From assembly GCA_009760855.2 (NCBI GenBank), contig WPIO01000093.1, positions 1,075,001 through 1,139,000 on the forward strand: a stretch of 64,000 bases of DNA, written 5' to 3'. Made by a program: the position numbers and the translations under genes. Origin of the DNA: Cristatella mucedo. Its lineage: Eukaryota > Bryozoa > Phylactolaemata > Cristatellidae. The notes under the pieces are model-generated. The model saw only the letters and a list, made by a program, of their open reading frames with translations, was not told the origin of the DNA and did not search any database. Each line of letters opens with the position of its first letter. Position 1 is the first letter of the stretch. Shown here one piece after another: positions 1 to 11,954 of this stretch.

Positions 1-322
1 GGAAGTTTGCTCTGACGGGGTGATATCTATAAAAAGAAGTATAGGGTGCGTTGTACTGTTTAAAAGCTGTTACTGGCGTTCGCTACAATTATTGGAGTTT
101 CTTGCGCACTCAACAGCCATAGGAAGCTTTAAGGTAATGAACATAGTTTTTTGGAAAATGTACTTACTGGAACGTGTCCTTTGACCCTTTCGGAAATACC
201 GGCATTTGCTCCAAAATAACATTTGCCACCACTTTTCAGGAAACGTGATGGAAAAATTCCGTTCGCTGCGGATTTTCCGTGCTGGCCTCATAAATGCTTC
301 GTCATACAAATATAGACCGTAA

Positions 323-408
323 ATTTGCAGCAAATGTAAAGCGCCTAGGAAGAGGCTGAGTTCTCTGAGGGCGCTTTATCAAGTGTATTATTATTATTAT
401 TATCATTA
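323..408 (+). repeat. LINE-A 3' tail (stem-loop plus ATT repeat)
   Basis: This is the terminal piece of the commonest repeat here. It starts near a GCAAATGTAAAGCGCC motif, runs through AGAGG...TTCTCTGAGG, returns with GGGCGCTTTATCAAGTG and ends in (ATT)n. The outer arms GCGCC and GGCGC are complementary. No coding part is attached. Confidence 0.8.
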
Positions 409-1370
409 AATTCAGGTTTGCAAGTGTAATCATGTAAGCGCGCTCGATGAAGGGTCTGAAAGGCCGCCGAATTAGGATTGCCTTACAGATAGATAGAATA
501 GCATCTTTCTCTTGCAGTTGGGTACCGACTCTGCACAGAGATATCGCGAAATCGATTATTCTACTGCCAAGCTGCGTTGGCGCCACATTGGAGGCAGCGA
601 ACTCCCGACCGCCGCCTTACGGTCCGTGGCGCGAAGCTGCAGGCGGCACAGCTAGAAAGCACCGTCCGAACACTTTTCTCCCGGTGCGATGTCGTCCGTG
701 CAGCTCTTACTCCGACCGATTCTTCCTTTCGCACGGTGTATGGCGCGCGCGGCCGGCTTACGGCGCCTGCCTCAAGAGTACTCCGCCGCCGCCGCCGCCG
801 CCGCTCTCGGGCGGGCGGACAGTCTTCGCTGAACCTTTGGGGCGTCCGCTGCACCACCGCGCAGCGGACTCGGAGCATTGTCGTCGCCGTCGCCGCCGCC
901 GCCGGATCGCAAGCGGGAGCAGGCTCGGAGGCGGATGGGATTCGGCGGCGCGTCGCTGACCTCCGACCCGAGCTGGACGCTAGCGAGACGTCGGACGCGG
1001 CTGCGCCCTGCCGGCGAGGCGGAGCTCTACCGACTGCGTGCGGTCGTGCGTGCGGTTTCGGCTCGAGCACGAACTGCGGGTCCCTCGCAGATTCTCGCGA
1101 CTCTCGGCTTGGCCCCCCCCTTATTTTGTCCTGCTGACGTGCGGTCGCTGTTTGGATCGCGGGGCAATGTGGCCGGTTTATGGCTGGCGCGTGGGCATCG
1201 ATTGCGTCGTAGATCGCGAAGAGGCCGGTTTATGGCCCTGTGATGAGTCACAGTCTTTATGGCCCCAAGGTCGGGAGATCGAACTGTATGGGGCCGATGC
1301 TACGGAGCCGTTAGGGAGCGTCGCGAGAGCTGGCCGGTCCCAGTTCGGGCATGGCGGAAATGTAACCGTA
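409..1370. other. GC-rich segment, no assignable gene
   Basis: This stretch is CpG-rich with several overlapping open frames on both strands, including runs of CCG and GTCGCC triplets at 781-905. None shows a recognisable domain or a convincing splice-bounded exon. It could be a CpG-rich 5' region or an unrecognised exon. Nothing decides between these. Confidence 0.4.
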
Positions 1371-1480
1371 GTAATAGTAATAATAATAATAATGATAATA
1401 ATAATAATACATTTGCATAGCGCCGTCAGAGAACTTAATCTCGTTCTTAGCACTTTACATATGTTGTAAAAGAAGCATGA
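1371..1480 (-). repeat. LINE-A 3' tail
   Basis: (AAT)n at 1371-1409 is followed by CATTTGCATAGCGCC, then AGAGAACTTAATCTC, then CACTTTACATATG. This is the LINE-A terminal stem-loop on the minus strand, diverged from consensus. Confidence 0.75.
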
Positions 1481-1910
1481 CCGTACGGTATATTAATAGC
1501 AAGCCCGATGTAAGAACGACGTGGTTGGAGGTGAGATTGTATGGTGAACGTGTAGATTTTCACAGGAGCGTTCGGTCTTCGTGTTCGTGCCTCGTGTGCA
1601 TCTTGTTTCACTCGCTGCTCCGGAAAGTGCTAGCGATATCCGTAGGGGTTGACAGTTGAGGTGGTAATTGTCCACAATTGCCTCTGGCTTTACGGTGCTA
1701 ATGGGTGCTACGACATCCGTGTGCCCCGACGGGCAGTTGCAGCAAGCGAGCTCTGCGGCTGTCATCTTACAGCAGGGCAAACGCAATCATGTTGCTGTAC
1801 TCGTACTCCTACGTCGCGATAAATTTAGCTACGTAATACCGGAGGCTTGTGACTTTTTGCCGATTTCCGGCGGGACCCTTCGGACGCCGGAAGTTCGCTC
1901 CTCTTTAACC

Positions 1911-1960
1911 GTAATAATATTAGCTGATTTAACAGCTTCGTTTGTACAGCGGTGTGAAAG
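1911..1960 (-). repeat. SINE-B tail fragment
   Basis: The sequence TAGCTGATTTAACAGCTTCG followed by TTTGTACAGCGG matches the end of SINE-B on the minus strand. The tRNA-like head is absent here. Confidence 0.55.
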
Positions 1961-2395
1961 AACACGCACGCTCGCAGCCTGCGAGCACTGGGCGGAGACC
2001 TCGCGATGGCTCTCTCTCAGACTGCCTACGCAGCAGCAAGCTCACGACCGGTGGATGGGCAGACGATGACTCGGCAGTCCTGCCCAAATCAATGCATTGG
2101 CGGCATCCGTGGGGACATCAATCTACCACAAACTGCCGCCAGCTGTCGGGCGGGTTCGGAACGGACAATGGCCCGATAGTGCGAAAAACAACGCAAGCAT
2201 GGAATATAAGGGCTGCGGAAGGAGTACAACTGGAGGGGAGGGCTAGATCCCTCGACGCCGGCAGCCGTCTAGTGTCTGTAGACTGGGCTTGGCCGGCGTA
2301 GCTTGAAATAAAGGTTTTGTGTTGGAGCCAGCAGACTTGTTGCTCGGTCGCGCTACCCAGCCCGACGACAGGTCGTGCGGAGGGCTGTCACAAGC

Positions 2396-2515
2396 GGCCG
2401 AAGAGCCTTAACGGCTATCGCCACCGCTTGCAGTCGGCAATACAGGATCGCCCACGGCAGGATTCGAACTCACGATCTCGGGTCATGAGAGCGAGCGAGC
2501 CCCTTACCTCCTGGT
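2396..2515 (-). repeat. SINE-B (tRNA-derived), minus strand
   Basis: On the minus strand this carries a Pol III box B-like sequence (GAGTTCGAATCC region near 2455-2470). It is followed by the SINE-B body with the TGCAAGCGGTGGCGATAGCC motif and AAGGCTCTTC. The poly-purine end is truncated. Confidence 0.75.
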
Positions 2516-2808
2516 GGGTGGGGGGTATCGCAGTCCTAGGCTTGCTTGCAGTGGCTAATCGTCGTGCACGCTTGCACCTACCTACCTGGCCGAGAAGTTC
2601 TCCCAGGATTTCTTTTATGTGTTTATTATGTGGCTTTGCTTCGTGCTTGCAGCGTGCTTGTCTGTCGAAATTCTCTGGGCACTTCTTTGATGTACTATAA
2701 GTATTACGCGTACAGATATCCCTTTGCGGTTCATCGATGAGCAGTTATGGCCGGACGAATTACTAGAAGAGACGTTTATGGCACGGCGAATGAATCACCA
2801 GCTAGGGA

Positions 2809-2810
<2 letters not shown>

Positions 2811-2877
<67 letters not shown>
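2811..2877. repeat. (CGG)n trinucleotide repeat
   Basis: About 22 uninterrupted CGG units lie in CpG-rich DNA. Read from an ATG at 2747 on the plus strand, the tract is in frame as a polyalanine run. Other frames give polyarginine or polyproline. No gene can be assigned. Confidence 0.9.
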
Positions 2878-4080
2878 TCGAGGCTTTGGCTCGAAGAGCA
2901 GAGAGGGGCAGATCGAGGCTTTACGTGCGGGCTAGGGTCCGGCAGCCGCGGCGCCGAGGAGCTAAAAGCGTTGGTGCAATGCAGCAATGCGTCGAAGCGG
3001 TGTACCGTTCGCGTGCGTGTGGGGGGGGGGCGGAAAATCTGCGCCACTCCCCGAACTAACTGCAATGCATCCGCCGAGTTTGTTGGGGGCATTTGAAAAA
3101 AAAACTGTGGCTAAGTAGCGCCCTCCTCTAGAATCATTAGAGAGCTCCTCGATATCCGGTAAAGGACATTTCCCCCGCATCTACTAGCCCAGAGTAAGCC
3201 GACAGCTTTTATTAGCTTTGCTTCCCCCATGCTTGTCGCCGCCTGCAACTGCAATGATTCCAGCGAGTACTGGAGCATGTAGACAGCTGCACTACCCGGC
3301 GTACCCATTCTTGTTATTAGAGGCAGGCGGCGGCATCCGGAAGAGCGAGGTTTGCGGTGCGTCCAACGCGTCCGGCGTCCGGCGTCCGGTCGTTAAGCTG
3401 TCGTCGCAACGCCCGGGTCGCACGTACATCGCCGAACGCGATGAAGAGCGCTAGTGTAATATGCATTGAAAAGAGCACCGATCTCGATGGCACCGTTATG
3501 GCGGCAGATCGCGGGTCTCGTTTGGGACGCACGGACGTCGCCCTTAAACCGGAGCGGCGTGGCTGTGCGTCCGTCCGACGCGATCTGCGGGAAAGGACGT
3601 TCGTCTTGCCGTTCTGCGGGCGCTTGACCGCGGACCGCCGCCGCCGCGAAAGCGACCAACAAGCCACCGCGGGCTGCCGCGAGATGCTCGCTCGCACCTC
3701 TCGCGCTCGGCGCTGCAGCGGCGGCGCAGGTTTTTGCCGCCTGCTACAGCAGCAGCGGCGGCGGCGGCGGTGTGGAGTCGGCAGTCGGACGTTTTGCTAC
3801 TAAGAGCAGAGCGGATTCGGCGCCGGTGAAAGCAATTTACAGCAGGCCGGTCTTAGCGCAAGTGCGGCTCCGCGAACTCATGTGCAGCTCCACCGGTACC
3901 CAAGTGAGATGTGTCCCGCCTTGCGGCGGAATTCAGCGGCAGCGGAAAAGAAGTCCGCGCCAATGCTTTGAGCGCCGACGCCTGCTTCACTTAAGCGCCC
4001 GAAGGGGAAGTGTTGTCAAGAGGAAGGCCAGAGCAGCACTTAAGGGATCTAAAGGCGAGTGACAGTATCGGAGCCTCAGT
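2878..4080. other. GC-rich segment, no assignable gene
   Basis: High-GC sequence with overlapping open frames on both strands, for example 3357-3803 plus and 3317-3697 minus. It lacks recognisable domains or clear exon boundaries. It resembles a CpG island rather than a supported coding region. Confidence 0.4.
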
Positions 4081-4384
4081 CAGTAGGCTGCTCGTTGGGA
4101 AGCCAGTGCAGGGCGTTGAGAAATGGTATGAAAGGTGATGGCTGCGACGTCGGCGACAGAAGAGCCCTGGCTGCTGCCGAGTTTGGCACCGTCTGTAAGC
4201 ATCCTGTGCACTGGCAGGATGCGGCCGGCGAGCTGCTGGTGCGGGCGTCAGTCACACGACGAGATGTCGCCAATGCATGCTCCGTCTTGGTTAAGTTATC
4301 CTCTCGTAAAGCCGGCCCGAAGTTTGGCAATGGCAGGTAGCAGCGAGTTGTCGCGACGTGTCGTCGAAGCTGAGGTGGTCGTCT
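4081..4384 (-). mobile_element. LINE-A fragment, minus strand
   Basis: The minus-strand translation keeps recognisable LINE-A C-terminal motifs: IAKLRAG-like, then a TVPNSAAARAL region, then LHWLP. The copy is strongly diverged and GC-enriched. It abuts a plus-strand LINE-A fragment, so two copies lie in opposite orientation. Confidence 0.6.
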
Positions 4385-5055
4385 ACCACTGCTTGCTGGC
4401 CTACCGTCATGTGCAACCAGGCGCTTACAGATGGTGCAAAACTCTGCAGCTAGGCTTGTTTGTCGTGAGCGACGCATTTGCCACATCACACCACTTCTCG
4501 CTGACCTGCACTGGCTACCAGTCAAGCAACGCATCGACTTCAAGGTTTTGTCGCTCACTTTTAGGTCACTTCATCCTTTGGCTCCAGCCTACCTATCAGA
4601 TCTACTCCCCCCACCAGGCTAAGCATCATACCACCCGCTTTTCGGAAACCAACTGTTTACCTATACCTCATACAAACCTCAAATCCTTTGGAAACCGTGC
4701 ATTTAGTTCGTATGCTCCCAAAGCCTGGAACTCGCTCCCGACTTATGTCACGATATCCCCTGACTTGACCCCGTTTAAAAAGGAATTAAAAACGCACCTA
4801 TTTATGACAGCATTTAGTGGGTCCCTGTGATTCGTCCTTGATGTGCTTATGCGTGCTGACACTGTGCATGCTGCCACTGTGCAGGCTGCCACTAACCGCA
4901 CTTTCATGCTGACCCTGTGCATGTCACCCCGAACAATGTTATCCATGTTGTTTATCAAGCATTACACCACTCACCATTCGATCGTTTTTCCTTTGCAGCA
5001 AATGTAAAGCGCATAGAAAGGGACTGAATTCTCTGAGGGGGCTTTAGGGTGTATC

Positions 5056-5082
<27 letters not shown>
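4385..5082 (+). mobile_element. LINE-A 3' fragment, plus strand
   Basis: This encodes the C-terminal part of the reverse transcriptase-bearing ORF. Motifs in order are QNSAARLVCRERR, LADLHWLPVKQRIDFKVL, APAYLSDLL, SYAPKAWNSLP and KTHLF. It continues through the noncoding 3' region to the terminal stem-loop and (ATT)n at 4995-5082. It is 5'-truncated with frameshifts, so it is not functional. Confidence 0.85.
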
Positions 5083-5086
<4 letters not shown>

Positions 5087-5105
5087 CTAGCCGTACGATC
5101 GTACC

Positions 5106-5180
5106 ATGCTTTCTTTATAGCGTATGCAAAGTGCCTAGAAAAAGATTGTTCTCCGAGGGTGCTACAATATGAACATAATT
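5106..5180 (+). repeat. LINE-A 3' tail, diverged
   Basis: The motif GCAAAGTGCCTAGAAAAAGA, then TTCTCCGAGGGTGCTACAA, is a diverged copy of the terminal stem-loop. It leads into AT-rich sequence. Confidence 0.6.
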
Positions 5181-5257
5181 TAAATATATATTTATAAAAA
5201 TATTATATTTAAATATTCATTAAAAAATAAACGTGCACATATTCATTAGCCGGCATT

Positions 5258-5324
5258 TATAAACTAGCCGGTGGTATACATATATATATAATATATATAT
5301 ATATATACCACCGGCTAGTTTATA
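5258..5324. repeat. Palindrome with (AT)n core
   Basis: A perfect 21-bp arm at 5258-5278 (TATAAACTAGCCGGTGGTATA) is repeated in reverse complement at 5304-5324. The spacer is almost pure alternating AT, so the whole 67 bp can fold into one long hairpin. Confidence 0.9.
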
Positions 5325-5359
5325 TATATAATATATATATATATATTATATATATATGT

Positions 5360-5482
5360 GATATATGTAAAGTGCCTAGAAAGAGATTGAGTTCTATGAG
5401 AGCTCTATATCAAATAATATTTTGATAAAGCGCCCTCAGAGAACTTAAATCTCTTTCTAGGCGCTTTACATTTGCATGTTAT
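5360..5482. repeat. Two LINE-A tails in inverted orientation
   Basis: A plus-oriented tail (GTAAAGTGCCTAGAAAGAGA, 5360-5418) is followed directly by a minus-oriented tail (AAAGCGCCCTCAGAGAAC, 5424-5482). The pair forms a larger inverted repeat beside the AT palindrome. Confidence 0.7.
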
Positions 5483-6555
5483 TATTAATATTATGTAATG
5501 GAGTCACTTTGGAGTAGGACACCTAGATTTCGCGAAGACCGCACGAGGGATACGACGCTGGTCGAGCACGTGTCGGGGGCTCGGCTTTCAATATAATACC
5601 TGCCATTAACACCAGGCTTGCCTATAGCTAGAAAGTCGATATCAACGGCGTCTAAGCTTTCAGCGACTAAGTAAGTGGAGTATGCTCCCTTAGCTGCCCT
5701 CGAGGCCGCTATGTGGGCGCCTGGCCGGTCGTCCCGTGAGGCTGCTGCCTAAAAAGCGCTGGCGGCGAAGCGGTGCCACCCTTTTGTTTGGTCCCCAGTT
5801 TTTTGTTCTCAGTAATCGGCCGATCGCCATTCGGTAGCCTCGTCACTGTCGCCGACGACCGAGAACCCACGAGCAGCCGAGACACGCCCACCGTCAGAGC
5901 TGAAATTGCTCAGCCTCATCGCCCCTCCCCTTGCCTTAATTGGAACTCAGCAGAGCTTAATGATGCCCATACCGTGCAGTAATTCGGCGCCCAGCGCTGG
6001 ATGCCGTGCTGATGGTACTGGAAGCGCTCGTTAATACACGTTCGCGAACACGATCCAAGGCAAACAGCTTGAGTCAAATGCAACAACCATTTAGCCATCC
6101 GCCAGTAGGTCGTCAGGAGTTTCCTTTCGGGACTTCGGGCTTAAGCTCATTGCCCACAGAAGGTTAACTCTTCAGGCCAACATGGATACCCGCAGCTGCA
6201 CACAGTGAGCTTCCGCATAACAGCTGAGGAATGGGAGTTCTCGCTAAAGGTCAAGTAGTCATACCAGCGGCTGCCTCCTGTTACGACTAAATGTGGTAGA
6301 CGCAGCTTCCTTTCTGAAAGGCGCCTGATGGGATTCCTTATCTCGTGTTTACCTACTGAGCTCGCATTCGGCCCATTCTCTCCACGAAGCTGCCAGGGGC
6401 ACCACTTATCATACGAGCCATCAACTGCCGTTTCTCTTCACAGCTGGCCTCTCCATTATAAGAGGCATTGCGGGTCCAGCCCTGTGACTAATCAGTGGCA
6501 CCAGTACTTTCACGTGACCCACAAGTTCAAATCAAAGCTCAACGGCTATAACTGA
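5483..6555. other. Intergenic, no gene recognised
   Basis: Mixed-composition sequence between repeats and the end of the alpha-tubulin gene. Open frames are short (at most about 75 codons) and show no recognisable domain. Confidence 0.5.
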
Positions 6556-6561
6556 TTTATT
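6556..6561 (-). promoter_or_regulatory. Polyadenylation signal of alpha-tubulin
   Basis: TTTATT on the plus strand reads AATAAA on the minus strand, 119 bp past the alpha-tubulin stop codon. Position and hexamer fit a 3' UTR of normal length. Confidence 0.65.
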
Positions 6562-6679
6562 GCATTCTCAGCGATGAAGGAAGCAACAGCCGAGGCTGTA
6601 ACAGCAATGATAACAGCATACCTTTTAATAGGCACCAACGTTACAACCGCACTAACATTGCACTTGACTCCTGTGTAAC

Positions 6680-8647
<1,968 letters not shown>

Positions 8648-9094
8648 TATGAAGTCGCAAGATTTCGAGCCTCGAGCTAGTCTTCCCCGTTACTCTCGCA
8701 CCGTACTGCAATGAGTACCGCAAGAGGATATCGAATGCCGATTGACGGAGGTGCGGGGCAATTTAAAGGGCGAAAGGTCAAATGCATCATGGGTAGTACA
8801 AGTTCACGACCTGGCATCATTGTCGAGTCATTGGATTCGTGCCCGAATCCGACTCCTCGGGCAACCGTTGGATAATGTTTGGATAGGTTTATTTAAGCAG
8901 TAAATATCAGCATTAAGCAATAATTTACGTTGTTTATATTTATCCTAATACGGAACCGCACAATTCGAATGAACGATTCGGTTCCGGGAATTCCGTAGCT
9001 CGGTAATTGCTGCACCACAACGTTTGGCTTCCGCTTGGTTTGTAGCGTGGGGAAACTCGTGCACCAGCATAGATTGCGGCGTGTCGGCACCGGA
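8648..9094. promoter_or_regulatory. Probable bidirectional promoter region
   Basis: This 447-bp gap lies between the alpha-tubulin ATG (minus) and the first usable ATG of the TPRKB-like gene (plus). It is free of recognised repeats. ATTTAAA at 8761-8767 is a weak TATA-like candidate. Shared promoter function is inferred from layout only. Confidence 0.5.
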
Positions 9095-9295
9095 ATGGAT
9101 TTTGACGTGGGAAACTCTGACGAGGCTCGCTCTCTAAAGGGCTTGGAAGCCGCACCCTGCATTCTTCCTACTTTACTAGATTGTGGTTCTACAAAGCTGT
9201 GTCTGCATCTCGTCGAGGGCATCAGCAATGCCGGCGCTTTAAAAGCATCAGCTATGAAGATGGCGTTCTCTGCTGTTCTTCTTAACCCAAAGCTG
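9095..9295 (+). CDS. TPRKB-like exon 1
   Basis: It encodes the N-terminal part with TKLCLHLVEGISNAGALKAS and ends LLNPKL at a GTACGT donor in phase 0. The ATG at 9095 is the first in frame with an uninterrupted run. Confidence 0.75.
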
Positions 9296-11856
9296 GTACG
9301 TCGATGTAGGTCCATGGCGATTAGTATCTCCTGGGCGTTACTAATTAGAACGCGGAACTAAACGCTGTAAATTTATAGTATATATAGTCGATGATTTTTC
9401 GTTTTTTGCACGAGGTTCGATTGCGAAAGGAATCGTATGATGGCAAATGAATATAACTCATTTGCATACGTAAGCAGTTTCGCTTACCGGTGGTACCCAA
9501 ATTGCCTAATGTTGACCGTATTAGTTCCTCCCACACGCCAATGTGATAGCTGGCTGTGCTAGCTGTAGACAACTGCCGATACTGGACGACTGGCAGAAAA
9601 CAGTTTCGTGGTTGGCTATCTGGTTGGCAGTTTGTGGTCAGCATTGCTACTAGACGTGTGGTTAGTCTTTAATCTCAGTACATTCTTGTGACAATTTGTG
9701 CTAGGTCTCTGGATGCCCTATGAATTATACATTCTACATTTGTAACATAATAGTAAACATCATTTAAAACGCATTTGTAGCCCCGAAGAGAACTAAGCCT
9801 CTTTCTGGTGACTTTTCATATTCTGGAAAGGTAGCATGTCTAATGGTTAGTGATAACATTCACAGTATCACCACATAGGAGATCCTGGGTAGCTGTTTCT
9901 ATCAAGCTACACGATGCTCGTTACTGATGATCCAGCTTGGCCAAGACCATAGATCTTCAGGTGACTTAACCGTGCGATGTCTCATCTCATGAAGTTCAGG
10001 TGTTTCAGATTCACAGGTGGCTCTTGTCAATGTTTTGCAGATCATGGACCGATGGCAAGCAACGGTTGCTGCTTATATTGCCTGGCAGCACCAGTGCTGG
10101 CAGAAAATGACCACGCGGACCCTGGCATCCGAAATCATGTATCTGCTGTATCCTGGGAAAAGTGTAAGACCTTTACTCAATGCATGATGACCCGTGAATG
10201 CAGGAAGTAACATGTGCCTACATTTGCTTGTGCCTGCCATGTGCAAGCTGCTGTATTTTTTCATGACTTGGACATACGATGCATGCCATGCATTGGTCGA
10301 ATGGATGAGTAGGTATGATTCTCACCTCTATTTTCCAAGGTCACGGGTTCAACTTCCGGTGATGACATTTTGTGTGCTTTCTTTCCAATGCTACCATATC
10401 TGTTTTGGTTTTCGATGCTTTATCGATTCGGCAGACTAATGTTACGTTTTTCTTTTATTGATGGGGGCTCTAGCTTCCTGCCAGCTCGCGTGCTGCCACT
10501 CTGCATCCAATCACATCCAATCGTTGTCTACTATAGTTCATTTGCACCGATCCGATATCACCGTTCTGATATAATAATATCAGAACGTCTCGGCCGATTT
10601 CTGGTAGGGCACGCACATTAATAGCTTTTTCCTAAGTACGTGTGTAGATCTCTCGAAATCTCCCACCGACCTTTGCTTGCTGGCACAAATCGGTTGGCAG
10701 TTAGTCCTCTGGTGTCATCAATCGTCAGTTCAGCTCGTGTGGTAAACAGGATGCCTCTTCCATCATAAGCTACTTGATTGAATAGAGGGCAGTGATAGCC
10801 CTGTATAAATCGGACTCGCAATTCTTCAGCCTTGTTGGCGTTGATGCTCTTTGGATTCTTTGTCGTCCTCAATACTCATCAGTGGTAGTTGCTGGTACTC
10901 TTTATACAACGACATTCTGCACCCCCAAATGAAATTAACATATTCACGTGATTGACCTCGGCTGTCAGTGCTCATTGCCTGATGCCGCACAGTTTTTGTT
11001 TCGTTACATGAAAGATCCTGCTGCTGCTTGGAGTTGGTGGGCTTGCTTTGCCCATAGCAATAATTCTTGCACTTTGTCTCTCTGTGACCTGTGATTAGCC
11101 ATCCAGATGGTCTAGTGCTTGATCCTCTGGGCACGACTGCTCCTACTTCTAATAATGATAATAATAGTAATAATAATAATACACTAGACAAAGCGCCCTC
11201 AGATAACTCTCTCTATGTGCTTTACCTTTGCTGCAAAGGAAACATGACCGAACTTCTGCTTTGGCTTCTCTCTGCGGGACTCAGCTACTAGCTGCCAGTG
11301 GCTTGTGCGACTGGGGTGAGGAGAGCTTACTCCCATCCTGCGACAGTGACACTATTTTGATACTGTGTCCAATGCGATTAGCTGAGTTTATATTTGATCG
11401 GCCCATGTCCTTTATATTTGATCGGCCCATGTCCTTCATATTAGTGCTTCCACGTGTCTTTGCCCATAATTCAGCTGCTGGCATCTGCTTGTCTGATGTC
11501 TGCATGACTTAAAATGCCTGATGTAGTACATCCCAATTTTAAACTGATACACTATGCCTGTGCCCACGGGCTTGCAGATTAAAGAAGCATTCCAGAATTT
11601 TGGAATCGAAGCAAGGGATACAGCGATACTTATCGTAGCGATTGGGGATGATGCCGCCGAACAAATGAAAACTGTTCTTAGCATGATCTCCGATGGCCAG
11701 GCAGTTGGCATTGATGCCCTGGCCCAAAGGTGCAACTATGAGGAGATAAGGAAGGTAAGAATCAGATTGCCTCCTTTGTTGTTGTCTGACACCGATGTTG
11801 CCGTGTATGCTGAAACAGTTTCATTAATAAACTATGTGAAGCAGCAGTTTCAGTGA
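9095..11856 (+). CDS. TPRKB/Cgi121-like KEOPS subunit, three exons
   Basis: TPRKB (Cgi121 in yeast) binds the PRPK/Bud32 kinase in the KEOPS complex, which makes N6-threonylcarbamoyladenosine on tRNAs that read ANN codons. Exons 9095-9295, 10041-10163 and 11578-11856 join in phase 0 to give 200 residues plus TGA. Donors are GTACGT and GTAAGA. Acceptors are TTTTGCAG and CTTGCAG. Family signatures in order are an EGISNAGALKASAM stretch, AVLLNPKL, then WQATVAAY, MTTRTLASEI, IKEAFQNFGI and DTAILIVAI. These align by eye with human TPRKB (about 175 residues). The extra N-terminal 20-30 residues make the start uncertain: a pyrimidine-rich TTTACTAG at 9161-9179 could instead be an acceptor after an unseen first exon. 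A GTAAGA after codon EIRK (11755) could be an alternative donor. Intron 2 carries a LINE-A tail, and a LINE-A copy begins about 100 bp after the stop. Confidence 0.88.
9765..9835 (-). repeat. LINE-A 3' tail, diverged, in TPRKB-like intron 1
   Basis: The sequence CCCGAAGAGAACTAAGCCTC, then TTTCTGGTGACTTTTC, resembles the minus-strand terminal stem-loop with several changes. Confidence 0.5.
10041..10163 (+). CDS. TPRKB-like exon 2
   Basis: 41 codons between a TTTTGCAG acceptor and a GTAAGA donor. It carries MTTRTLASEIMYLL, matching the KTRTLSTEI block of TPRKB proteins. Confidence 0.88.
11150..11250 (-). repeat. LINE-A 3' tail in TPRKB-like intron 2
   Basis: (AAT)n is followed by AAAGCGCCCTCAGATAACTC and TTTACCTTTGCTGCAAAGGA on the minus strand. 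It is antisense to the host gene. Confidence 0.8.
11578..11856 (+). CDS. TPRKB-like exon 3
   Basis: It starts IKEAFQNFGIEARDTAIL after a CTTGCAG acceptor and ends at TGA after a VKQQFQ terminus. It covers the most conserved part of the family. Confidence 0.9.
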   Translation: MKEAFQNFGIEARDTAILIVAIGDDAAEQMKTVLSMISDGQAVGIDALAQRCNYEEIRKVRIRLPPLLLSDTDVAVYAETVSLINYVKQQFQ

Positions 11857-11954
11857 ATGGTTAAAAGAGAAATTTTGCCCTAGCAGTTGTGCCTGGAGCC
11901 TGCTAAACATTTTTACAACGATATTGTAGGCATTGACGGCTCCTGACACACCTT

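Noticed and set aside
447-1137. Overlapping plus and minus frames in CpG-rich DNA
   Set aside because: No domain, no splice-bounded structure, and frames open on both strands as expected of high-GC sequence.
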